DNA of 56,509 bases. It comes from Pseudomonadota bacterium (GTDB lineage: Bacteria; Desulfobacterota; Desulfobacteria; Desulfobacterales; Desulfolunaceae). The notes below the pieces were generated by a model, which saw only the letters and a list, made by a program, of their open reading frames with translations, was not told the origin of the DNA and did not search any database. A program made the position numbers and the translations under genes. Every line of letters starts with the position of its first letter. Position 1 is the stretch's first letter. This document shows, in pieces, positions 50,095 to 56,509 of the stretch. The DNA lies in contig JAHIRD010000044.1 in the NCBI GenBank assembly GCA_018818835.1, positions 1 to 56,509 on the forward strand. Direction: 5' to 3'.

Positions 50095-51285
50095 ATGTTC
50101 ATCAATTTTTTTTATAAATTAAAAGAAGTGGGCTTGCCCGTGAGCCCCACCTCCTTCCTTATTCTGCAGAAAGCCCTGAAATCGGGTCTGGTGAATTCGG
50201 TGGATGACTTTTACACGGCTGCCCGGGCCATTCTGGTGAAAAGCGAACGCTATTTCGACCTTTATGACCAGGTCTTTGCCTTTTATTTCAAAGGCGTGGA
50301 ACTTCCTGACATGGAAGGGCTGGAAATGGATGAGGTGGCCAAGGCCTTGCTGGATGAATGGCTGAAAGATCCCAAACAGATGGCCGAGGCCCTGGGACTG
50401 GATGAAAAGACCCTGAATTCCTACACCCCGGAAGAATTGCTGGAGTATTTCAAAAAGCGGCTCCAGGACCAGACCGAGCGTCATGACGGTGGGAACAAGT
50501 GGATTGGAACCGGGGGGACGTCCCCGGTGGGCCATTCGGGCCACCACCCCGGAGGCATGCGTGTGGGCGGGGAATCCCGGAATAAATCTGCAGTCAAGGT
50601 GGCCGGTGAACGGCGATACAAAGATTATTCAGGCTCAGGACCCTTGACCCAGGCCATGATGGGCGAGGCATTGAAACGTCTTCGAAACCTTGTGCCATCC
50701 GGCCCCAAAGACAAGATCAATGTGGATGAAAGCATCTATCAGACCATGAAGAACGCCGGGGAAATAGAAATCGCATTTGAATCCAGTTTGCGTGACCGGC
50801 TCAAGGTGATTCTGGCCATCGACAACGGGGGCTGGTCCATGGATCCTTATGTTCCCATGGTCCAGACATTGTTTGATTACGCCAGGGCCCAGTTCAAGGA
50901 TGTGAAAACCTATTTTTTCCACAATACCATTTACGACAACGTCTGGGAGGATTCTTCACGCTACCGCAAGCCGGTGAAGGTGGACAGTTTCATGAAACGT
51001 GATCCTGACACCCGGCTTATTTTTGTGGGAGACGCCAGTATGGCCCCCTATGAACTCATGGCACGGGACGGCTCCATCTATGTCCAGGAGCGCAGTGGGA
51101 AGGCCAGTCTTGATCGTTTGAAATCCCTTGCGGATACCTTCAAACATTCCGTATGGTTGAACCCGGTGCCCGGGCACATCTGGCATTATACCCAGACCAT
51201 CAATGTGATCCGGGGCATTTTCCCCATGTTCGAATTGAGTCTGGACGGCTTGGAGCAGGCTGTCGCACAGTTAATGGCTAAATAG
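50095..51285 (+). CDS. CoxE-like von Willebrand factor A domain protein, 396 aa
   Basis: The N-terminal half is helical (FINFFYKLKEVGLPVSPTSFLILQKAL, a CoxE-type start), then a Gly-rich linker (GGTSPVGHSGHHPGGMRVGGE), and a C-terminal VWA domain beginning LKVILAIDNGGWSMDPYVPMV at residue 238. The metal-site motif DxSxS is altered to D243-N-G-G-W-S248, so metal binding through this motif is doubtful, although TRLIFVGDASM keeps a later Asp. It forms a pair with the MoxR gene (14-base gap). No carbon-monoxide dehydrogenase or other client is adjacent. A MITE-like repeat starts two bases after its stop. Confidence 0.88.
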   Translation: MFINFFYKLKEVGLPVSPTSFLILQKALKSGLVNSVDDFYTAARAILVKSERYFDLYDQVFAFYFKGVELPDMEGLEMDEVAKALLDEWLKDPKQMAEALGLDEKTLNSYTPEELLEYFKKRLQDQTERHDGGNKWIGTGGTSPVGHSGHHPGGMRVGGESRNKSAVKVAGERRYKDYSGSGPLTQAMMGEALKRLRNLVPSGPKDKINVDESIYQTMKNAGEIEIAFESSLRDRLKVILAIDNGGWSMDPYVPMVQTLFDYARAQFKDVKTYFFHNTIYDNVWEDSSRYRKPVKVDSFMKRDPDTRLIFVGDASMAPYELMARDGSIYVQERSGKASLDRLKSLADTFKHSVWLNPVPGHIWHYTQTINVIRGIFPMFELSLDGLEQAVAQLMAK

Positions 51286-51286
51286 A

Positions 51287-51437
51287 GATGGCGTCGTAAA
51301 AAGATCCATATGCGGCGTTATAGTGTTTGGCCGGACGTTCGACATACGACCAAGTATGCCTTCACGCCCGGCCAAACACTATGCCTTGCCTATGGACCTT
51401 TTTCCATAGACATCTATCGATTTTTTACGAGCTCATC
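51287..51437. repeat. MITE-like palindromic repeat, copy D (151 bp)
   Basis: Left GATGGCGTCGTAAAAAGATC, right (inverted) GATGAGCTCGTAAAAAATCG. The internal arms GTGTTTGGCCGGACGT and GGCCAAACAC, and CATACG/GTATG, build one long hairpin. It matches copy B along its whole length with few changes, and lies between the VWA gene and the Rieske-like operon. Confidence 0.88.
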
Positions 51438-51459
51438 ATCGTTGACCGTCCTTTCCTAT

Positions 51460-51508
51460 TCATTTGCCCAGCTTTTTAAAAGCTGGCCGCCGGAGGCAAG
51501 GGCTTAAA
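51460..51508. repeat. dispersed repeat before the Rieske-like gene
   Basis: CATTTGCCCAGCTTTTTAAA-AGCTGG forms a hairpin; GCTGGCCGCCGGAGGCAAGG follows. A related stretch, CATTTGTTCAGCTTTTTAAG and GCTGGTTGCCGAAGGCAACG, lies upstream of the amidohydrolase gene (54601-54713), split by about 60 bases. Both sit directly before plus-strand genes. Confidence 0.55.
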
Positions 51509-51522
51509 AAGGATAAGCGAAT

Positions 51523-51936
51523 ATGAAACTATTGAAAATGATTTTCGGGATTTGTGACACAGGTGGCCCGTCAGACGAGGGATGCTGGAGCGTTTCTGAC
51601 CATCAGATTGTTGTGGGAATGAACAGGGCCAAAGAAATTCTTACGCCGGGTGGGGCCGTCCGTCTTGAAGGAAAGGGCCTTTCGGGAAAAATTCTTCTGT
51701 TTCACGGGCTTGACGGGAAGTTCTATGCCGTGAAAAACAAATGCACCCATATCGGCGGCAGGCGGATTGATCCCACCATTGAACACGACCGCCTGAAATG
51801 CTGCAGCGTGATGGGATCGGTCTTCAATTACAAAGGAGAGGTGGTCTCGGGGCCTGCCAGAAAACCCCTGGTATCCTATCCTGTGACCACGGAATCCGGG
51901 CGTTTGATTATTTCCCTTCAAAAGGAAACCGCATGA
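51523..51936 (+). CDS. Rieske-like [2Fe-2S] protein with altered ligand set, 137 aa
   Basis: After a short N-terminal region (MKLLKMIFGICDTGG, two Cys), VRLEGKGLSGKILLFHGLDGKFYAVKNKCTHIGG matches the first Rieske motif (Cys74-x-His76). The second motif, usually CPWHGS, reads CCSVMGSVFNYKGEVVSGPARKPL: Cys94 fits, but the second His is Met97. The fold appears intact (length, GSVF, SGPARKPL), so a cluster with a Met ligand, a rearranged set using Cys93, or no cluster, are all possible. It overlaps the next small membrane gene as ATGA, so the three genes form one unit. No large oxygenase partner is encoded beside it. Confidence 0.82.
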   Translation: MKLLKMIFGICDTGGPSDEGCWSVSDHQIVVGMNRAKEILTPGGAVRLEGKGLSGKILLFHGLDGKFYAVKNKCTHIGGRRIDPTIEHDRLKCCSVMGSVFNYKGEVVSGPARKPLVSYPVTTESGRLIISLQKETA

Positions 51937-52145
51937 AAGGCAATGCCGGTGTGGCACGAATCCTGTTGATCGCTTCCATCATTCTGATGATCGGGGCCCT
52001 TGTGACCCTGATTCCTTTTGCCGGTGCAAGCAAACCCAATATCATGGGGTACCGATCCCTGTGCTCTTTTTCCCCGGTCAGTACCATCATCCTGTTGTTT
52101 GGTGCCAATACCTGTTACGGCATTAGAAAAAAGAAGTTTTTTTAA
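51933..52145 (+). CDS. small membrane protein, 70 aa (Rieske-like operon)
   Basis: MKGNAGVARILLIASIILMIGALVTLIPFAGASKPNIMGYRSLCSFSPVSTIILLFGANTCYGIRKKKFF: two hydrophobic segments separated by a loop with a Cys, and a second Cys near the end of the second. The ATG is inside the end of the Rieske-like gene (overlap ATGA) behind AAAGGA. Its stop is followed at once by the ATG of the next gene. Family unknown; a membrane anchor or electron-transfer partner for the Rieske-like protein is an inference from coupling. Confidence 0.72.
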   Translation: MKGNAGVARILLIASIILMIGALVTLIPFAGASKPNIMGYRSLCSFSPVSTIILLFGANTCYGIRKKKFF

Positions 52146-52328
52146 ATGAAAAAATTAGCGAGATTAGGATTAATCGGCGTTCTTCATGCCACGGTATACC
52201 TGTGGCTGCTTCCTCACCTGATTCTGCCCCGATTCGGAAGCCTTGGGTCTAAAATCACGGTTGGCGTTCTTATCGTTCTTTCCGTGATTATTCTGACCTC
52301 TGCCTTTGTTAAAAAGAAAAAACCCTGA
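52146..52328 (+). CDS. second small membrane protein, 60 aa (Rieske-like operon)
   Basis: ATG directly after the TAA of the previous gene. Hydrophobic segments LGLIGVLHATVYLWLLPHLIL and ITVGVLIVLSVIILTSAFV, then a Lys-rich end (KKKKP), which should stay in the cytoplasm. The first segment holds a His and is amphipathic. No family recognised. Confidence 0.7.
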   Translation: MKKLARLGLIGVLHATVYLWLLPHLILPRFGSLGSKITVGVLIVLSVIILTSAFVKKKKP

Positions 52329-52501
52329 TATTTATGTGAAACATTTACCGCATATTTTTTAACCACAATCTGCAAAACAAAATAGACCTGAGCATCTAAT
52401 GGCAAATGTTCAATGCCTTGTGCTGCCCATAGAAGCAAGGGAGTGTCCAGTAATAGCTTTATGTGCCCTCTTCCTTTATGGAATAGGGTATACTCTGTGT
52501 C
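52329..52501. other. gap after the Rieske-like operon
   Basis: No coding frame with a ribosome site. On the minus strand there are scraps that could continue the RCC1 remnant in shifted frames (for example GHSLA near 52420), but they are too short to call. Confidence 0.35.
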
Positions 52502-52642
52502 TTAATTACCTGGGCTTATGCAAACGGGTGACTCTTTCCAGGATGTTCCGTCTCCAAGTTGACCGGAAGTATTCTGTCCCCAGGCATAAAGAATACCACC
52601 TGTCTTTATTGCTACTTTGTGAAAATCACCGGCAGAAACCAT
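52502..52642 (-). pseudogene. RCC1-repeat gene fragment
   Basis: Read from an ATG at 52642 on the minus strand: MVSAGDFHKVAIKTGGILYA, WGQNTSGQLGDGTSWKESPV, CISPGN, stop. One RCC1 (beta-propeller) repeat of the type 'AGxxHxxAxxxDGxLxxWGxNxxGQLGxG'. A functional protein needs six or seven repeats. The upstream side is cut by the tandem repeat at 52651-52711. It is a relic of a larger secreted-type beta-propeller gene. Confidence 0.65.
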
Positions 52643-52650
52643 AGTGAATA

Positions 52651-52711
52651 ATTGGCCTGTCCCCAATTTTGTTATTGGCCTGTCCCCAATTTTGTTGTCC
52701 CCAATTTTGTT
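52651..52711. repeat. 23-bp tandem repeat ATTGGCCTGTCCCCAATTTT
   Basis: ATTGGCCTGTCCCCAATTTT-GTT occurs twice (52651-52673, 52674-52696), then a partial copy GTCCCCAATTTTGTT (52697-52711). The reverse complement, with CGGGGACAGG, is found at 56351-56384. The motif is of a type often seen around REP-associated transposase (RAYT, Y1) genes; none is present here. Confidence 0.75.
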
Positions 52712-52754
52712 CTCTGGTTCGCCAACAACCCCATTTATGAATAGGCCTCAAACT

Positions 52755-52783
52755 GTGCGCGTCCCCCTTGGGGGGATGCGCAC
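52755..52783. terminator. strong GC hairpin near the InlB-repeat gene end
   Basis: GTGCGC-GTCCCCC-tt-GGGGGGAT-GCGCAC, almost perfect over 29 bases, 58 bases after the stop of the minus-strand lipoprotein gene. No T-run, so it may act as a barrier or an mRNA 3' stabiliser. Confidence 0.5.
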
Positions 52784-52840
52784 AAATTTATCTCACAGAG
52801 GCTTTTGGTTGTGGCTTTGCCGAGCTGGAGGATAGGAATG

Positions 52841-54313
52841 TTAAAAAGAACCGTCCCAGCCAGCAATCCGGGCCCAGATCCACCAGGCGGCATAGGCTCT
52901 GCGGTTTCCGGTGATGTATTGGGGGTGGCTGCCTTCATTCGTGTGCGCCGGGTAAACAATGTCCCCTGAGGTCCAATTACGGCAGGGGAACCAATCGACC
53001 CCTTCGATAATATCCTCTGAATTCTGGTAATTGTAATGCTGAACATTGTCATTGCCGCTTTCATAGGGGTTGTAGGAGTCATCGCCGTAGTCATAGACAT
53101 CCTGGCTCCAGTAATCCAGACAGAAATAACCGTTGGCTCGGCAATGGTCAACGATGGCTTTATGGTTGTTATAAGGTGAATGGGCCGCATCCGGATCATC
53201 GCCATCGCTGCCCCGGGCATAGCCGGTCATCCAGACGAAGGTCACAGCATTATCCGATGTTCGGCCCTTTGATCCTCCAGCCCGGTACATGGTTGAAAGT
53301 TCATCAAAATTAGAGAGATAGGTCTGTACATTGTGGCCCTCAATACTGCACCACGACCACATGACCACATTGACATCAGCATAAGACCCGTTATCCAGAT
53401 AAGCTACCGTTCCCCTGAAGTAAGCTGTATGCCCGTTTTCATCCACGCCGTCATTACTGAGGTCCGTTCCGGAAGCGCCATTGTAATGGATATCCAATTT
53501 CCCGGCCACAGGCACACCGTTATATGAGAATGCGAACCGTGTGTCATCACCGTCCTTGTATTGTTCAAGGCCCTTCATGCCGGTCATGACCTGGGTGGAA
53601 TGGGAGGTGCCGCAATAGAGGATATGCAGGGTGTTCCGTGCGGCGGTCAGGGCGGATTCTGGAATCCTGCGCAGCACACTTTCCTTGGCAATGGTATGAT
53701 CAGCAATTGTTTCGCCCTCAGTCGGGATTACCTCAGTCCATGAGGCGTATAGAATGATATTTTCCGTCCCCATGGAAAGGGTGTTTCCCACGTAATAAGA
53801 GGTGCCTGAGCCGTCTGATGAAGTGTTCCATCCGTTAAATGTATAACCGGTTTGTTCAAGCGATCCGGTGTTCCCCAGAACGGAGATGGTCTGGCCTTCT
53901 TCATAATTCGCAGAGGTAGCAGGAACGCTGCCGTCAGTGGCGCCATTGCCATGGTAGGTTACGGTCCAGGTGGGATTGGCTGTCCACAGGGCGAACAACA
54001 CCACATCCTCGGAGTCCATGGCAAAGGTCTGCCTTTCGTTAAACGTGTCTCCGCTTCCGTCCGATTCGGTGTTCCAGCCGATAAAGGTGTAACCGGTACG
54101 CAGAAGGTCTCCTGAATTACTTAAAACCGTGACCGTTTCCCCTTCCGCATAGGCATCGGAATCAAGGGGAACAGAACCGCCCGTTGCACCATTTTCGTCA
54201 TATATAACTATACTCGTGATTTCTCCTCGGGGTGTTGTGTTATCTCCGCATCCCGAAACCAAAACAACCGCGATCATCATAAGAATCGCCATGAATTTCA
54301 ACGTAACCGTCAT
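52841..54313 (-). CDS. lipoprotein with two InlB-type repeats and a GTSHS domain, 490 aa
   Basis: MAILMMIAVVLVSGCGDN gives lipobox VSGC. Two Listeria-Bacteroides (InlB B / Flg_new) repeats follow at about residues 35-190: GYTFIGWNTESDGSGDTFNE with FALWT, and GYTFNGWNTSSDGSGTSYYV with LYASWT. The C-terminal 270 residues start LHILYCGTSHSTQVMTGMKGLEQY and end HTNEGSHPQYITGNRRAYAAWWIWARIAGWDG. GTSHS and the late SHP could be nucleophile Ser and a His of an SGNH-like hydrolase; that is an inference from motif spacing. AAGGAG before ATG 54313. Surface-exposed role likely. Confidence 0.8.
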   Translation of the reverse strand: MTVTLKFMAILMMIAVVLVSGCGDNTTPRGEITSIVIYDENGATGGSVPLDSDAYAEGETVTVLSNSGDLLRTGYTFIGWNTESDGSGDTFNERQTFAMDSEDVVLFALWTANPTWTVTYHGNGATDGSVPATSANYEEGQTISVLGNTGSLEQTGYTFNGWNTSSDGSGTSYYVGNTLSMGTENIILYASWTEVIPTEGETIADHTIAKESVLRRIPESALTAARNTLHILYCGTSHSTQVMTGMKGLEQYKDGDDTRFAFSYNGVPVAGKLDIHYNGASGTDLSNDGVDENGHTAYFRGTVAYLDNGSYADVNVVMWSWCSIEGHNVQTYLSNFDELSTMYRAGGSKGRTSDNAVTFVWMTGYARGSDGDDPDAAHSPYNNHKAIVDHCRANGYFCLDYWSQDVYDYGDDSYNPYESGNDNVQHYNYQNSEDIIEGVDWFPCRNWTSGDIVYPAHTNEGSHPQYITGNRRAYAAWWIWARIAGWDGSF

Positions 54314-54600
54314 TGTCTGCTCCTTGACCTGTTTTGCGTTAAATAACAGAATAATAGCGACTTATTTTTCAAGCTTCATCCTTGAAAAGCCGGGTTTATC
54401 CTTTGTAATGACGCCTGGATTGAACTTAAATAATGCAAGATTGAAGCCATGTTTTCGAGCACTCGCGTATACCTGAACGGATCGTTTTGATACGGCTTCA
54501 TTTGTCTGTGCTGTTTATAACCCTTGATGTCTATTGGAATTTGTGGTTTTAACGGTAGGGTAAAACCGAATGAATTGTCATCTGCCAGTCCTTCTCAATC

Positions 54601-54713
54601 CATTTGTTCAGCTTTTTAAGCTTGTCCTTGCATAGGTGGGGAAGCCTGCCCGGTGGAGTGAGGGGCTTGTCCCCGGTAAGGTGGGGAGCTGGTTGCCGAA
54701 GGCAACGGCTTCA
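54601..54713. repeat. dispersed repeat before the amidohydrolase gene
   Basis: CATTTGTTCAGCTTTTTAAG and GCTGGTTGCCGAAGGCAACG match the repeat at 51460-51508 but are separated by about 60 bases that include GGTGGGGAAGCCTGCCCGG and GGGGCTTGTCCCC stems. In both places the repeat stands directly before a plus-strand gene. Confidence 0.5.
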
Positions 54714-54766
54714 ATCAGAATAAAATTATGATAATAACTCTATTTAGTAAAGGGATACGAACATCA

Positions 54767-56332
54767 ATGATAAAAAACTTAAGCCGGAGGGATTTTATGA
54801 TGTACGGGTTGCTTGCGACCGGGACACTTGCTCTTTCCGGGGCACCCGGTTGCGCCATACAAAAAAAGCATGTTCCGGATTATGATCAGGACACGCCATT
54901 TATTTTGACCCATGTCAACGTGGTTGATGTGATTTCCGGCCAGGTCACCCCGGATGCCCATGTGATCATTGACAGCATTGGGAAGATTATTTCCATGGGC
55001 CAGGGGCCTGTGGAACTATCGCCCGGTCACAGGGTTATCGATATGAAAGGGCGCTACCTGACCCCAGGCCTTATCGACGCCCATTGTCACAGCACGGTTT
55101 CCCCTGTGTTTGCCATGCGGATGGCGGATCTTGTTAAACATGCCCGGCAGCAGAAAATGAATTATGTGAATACCATCAATTCCGGGGTGACTACCATCCG
55201 GGACATGGGGGCCTTCACGGGTATGCTCCGATGGTTTATGAGGGATATTGAAAAGGGGCGGCTTCCAGGACCCAGGGTGGTTTACTGTAATTCCATCCTC
55301 AACGTCAAGGGCAGCCATCCTGAGATTCCCCCGTCGGATGTGAATTTTTTTGCCCGGCCTGCTTCGGTGTTTATGGGCATGATGATGAGTAACTTCAAAG
55401 GACCTGATCAGCTGGCCTATTACCTGGAAGAAAATGCCCGTGGGGCTTCGTTTATCAAGCTTACCCTGGATAACAAAACGATTTTCTGCAAGAAAGATCC
55501 AACGCTCCCTGTTTATTCAACCAAAGAACTGGATACGATCTTTGGTTATGCCGAAAAAAAAGGCTTACCGGTGGTGGGCCATCACCATTATGTCTTTGGT
55601 TTTGACCGGGCCATGGAATACCCCTTTCATTCCATTGAACATGTGGTGTCGGATCAGTACCTTTCCGATGCCCAGGTCCAGCGCATGGCGGATCGAAAAG
55701 TGGCCATCGTGCCCACCTTGACCATTGCCCAGTCCTATCTGATGGAGGAGGCATTTGATGGTATTCCGGCTGAACTCAAAAGTGACTGGGTGGATGACGA
55801 GTTAAAGGTACGCAGGCATTATTTTGACATGGAAGCCGGGAATCATTGCGAGCCGTCCCTCCATGCCCAAAATTTGGCCATGCTGGACAATTACAAACGT
55901 TATAAGCAATCATCACTGTTTGAACATAAAAAATTTCTCGTTAATCCTGAGCTTTACTTTGGCATGGTGAACAAGGGCTTTGCCAATCTCAAAAAAATGA
56001 AAGATGCCGGCGTATTGATCGGTTGCGGCATTGATGCGGGTATGCCCTTAAATTATTTCGGGGGTCTTTACAGGGAATTTGAAATTTTCCAGCGCCTGGG
56101 CTTTACTTCCCTTGAGATCCTTCAATGCGCCACCATCAACAATGCTAAAATTTTGAAGATGGACGACTCCATCGGCTCCCTTGACCCAGGCAAATGGGCA
56201 GACATGGTGGCCTTTGATGACAACCCCCTTAGGGATGTCCAGGTTCTTAGAAATCCTGCCATGGTGTTCAAACAAGGCCAATTGATGTACTCCAGCCGTG
56301 ACCTGAGCGGTGAAAGTGCTTTTTCGTCCTGA
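54767..56332 (+). CDS. Tat-exported amidohydrolase, 521 aa
   Basis: MIKNLSRRDFMMYGLLATGTLALSGAPGC is a twin-arginine signal (SRRDFM) ending in a lipobox-like APGC. The body is an amidohydrolase barrel: DMKGRYLTPGLIDAHCHS (HxH metal ligands), FIKLTLDN (bridging Lys position), VVGHHHY, HSIEHVVSD and IGCGIDAGMP (Asp), plus GSLDPGKWADMVAFDDNPL at the end. Members hydrolyse amides or prolidase-type dipeptides; substrate unknown. With Tat export and metal site intact it should act in the periplasm, possibly lipid-anchored. Start ATG 54767 gives a clean signal; 54728 is an alternative without a ribosome site. Confidence 0.88.
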   Translation: MIKNLSRRDFMMYGLLATGTLALSGAPGCAIQKKHVPDYDQDTPFILTHVNVVDVISGQVTPDAHVIIDSIGKIISMGQGPVELSPGHRVIDMKGRYLTPGLIDAHCHSTVSPVFAMRMADLVKHARQQKMNYVNTINSGVTTIRDMGAFTGMLRWFMRDIEKGRLPGPRVVYCNSILNVKGSHPEIPPSDVNFFARPASVFMGMMMSNFKGPDQLAYYLEENARGASFIKLTLDNKTIFCKKDPTLPVYSTKELDTIFGYAEKKGLPVVGHHHYVFGFDRAMEYPFHSIEHVVSDQYLSDAQVQRMADRKVAIVPTLTIAQSYLMEEAFDGIPAELKSDWVDDELKVRRHYFDMEAGNHCEPSLHAQNLAMLDNYKRYKQSSLFEHKKFLVNPELYFGMVNKGFANLKKMKDAGVLIGCGIDAGMPLNYFGGLYREFEIFQRLGFTSLEILQCATINNAKILKMDDSIGSLDPGKWADMVAFDDNPLRDVQVLRNPAMVFKQGQLMYSSRDLSGESAFSS

Positions 56333-56350
56333 CGCATGGCTCTCTTTAAA

Positions 56351-56384
56351 AAATCGGGGACAAAAAATCGGGGACAGGCCAATT
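56351..56384. repeat. REP-type motif interrupted by intron-like sequence
   Basis: AAAATCGGGGACAAAAAATC and CGGGGACAGGCCAATT are the inverted form of the tandem repeat at 52651-52711. The motif stops exactly where the GTGCG of the putative intron starts. Confidence 0.7.
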
Positions 56385-56509
56385 GTGCGGCCGGGCAAGG
56401 TCGTGTAATCGAGCGGGTGAGAATCCCGTCCCGGAAGGAAGGCCATCCACCGGGTAGCGAGTCTTTGGAGGCGATGTGGTAACACAGCGCTTTAAGCGTA
56501 AGACAGCGA
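56385..56509 (+). mobile_element. probable 5' end of a group II intron (runs off the right edge)
   Basis: GTGCGGCCGGGCAAGG agrees with the GUGYG 5' consensus of bacterial group II introns. What follows is non-coding, GC-rich and stem-loop-like (GAGCGGGTGAGAATCCCG, TCCACCGGGTAGCGAGTC, GCGATGTGGTAACACAGCGC), as expected for domain I. The intron-encoded reverse transcriptase would lie beyond the window. It is inserted in, or next to, the REP-like motif. The family call is from memory of such RNA starts and not confirmed. Confidence 0.45.

Noticed and set aside
52399-52644. 81-codon plus-strand frame
   Set aside because: It is antisense to the RCC1 remnant and has no ribosome site.

Overview
The window looks like a chromosomal segment of a Gram-negative, anaerobic deltaproteobacterium of the Desulfobacterales / Desulfobacteraceae type. 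This is inferred from gene content: a FadN-like beta-oxidation protein with thiolase, GTP-type PEP carboxykinase, a short 'core' MetE, a DUF6178 protein, DsrE-like and DUF362 proteins, and Tat and lipoprotein signals. No rRNA, tRNA, CRISPR array, prophage or complete insertion sequence was seen. Most of the window is ordinary housekeeping chromosome; the accessory character lies in the intergenic repeats, gene remnants and some lineage-specific small proteins.

Layout. 1-6.1 kb: 5' part of a molybdopterin oxidoreductase running off the left edge, a decayed stretch with a DUF4403 remnant, a fatty acid desaturase, a YaiI/YqxD protein, a DsrE-like protein and a Tat-exported DUF362 lipoprotein. 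6.1-8.6 kb: a J-domain protein, a MORN-repeat lipoprotein and a 70-residue conserved protein. 8.7-16.7 kb: polA, a Cys-rich zinc-binding mini-protein, rdgB, pckG and an AmpG-like permease. 16.8-23.8 kb: DUF6178, GAF, universal stress protein, two convergent CPA2 antiporters and an HDOD protein. 23.8-31.0 kb: a cold shock protein, PBP1A, the hisI-hisG-engB-era-HNH run and a basic/acidic low-complexity protein with a helix-turn-helix-like tail. 31.3-36.1 kb: a small membrane protein, queF, and a five-gene minus-strand operon (toroid protein, hexapeptide acyltransferase, small protein, DUF1848, dus). 36.8-40.5 kb: fadB(N)-fadA behind a long leader with TetR-type operator candidates. 40.6-47.2 kb: hisD, HAD phosphatase, glycosyltransferase, second MORN protein, cyclophilin and a large lipoprotein. 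47.7-56.5 kb: tatA, core-MetE-like protein, a MoxR/VWA pair, a Rieske-like protein with two small membrane proteins, an InlB-repeat lipoprotein, a Tat-exported amidohydrolase and, at the very end, what looks like the 5' end of a group II intron.

The least explained material is (i) the Rieske-like operon at 51.5-52.3 kb, whose second histidine ligand position is methionine; (ii) a family of about 90-155 bp palindromic, MITE-like elements ending in GATGNNNTCGTAAAAA, with three full copies and two partial ones; (iii) at least four other short repeat families between genes; (iv) gene remnants (RCC1, DUF4403 and a Cys-rich frameshifted ORF) in the 'empty' stretches; and (v) a possible small RNA at 12.06-12.13 kb. 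All assignments were made by reading motifs without database searches.
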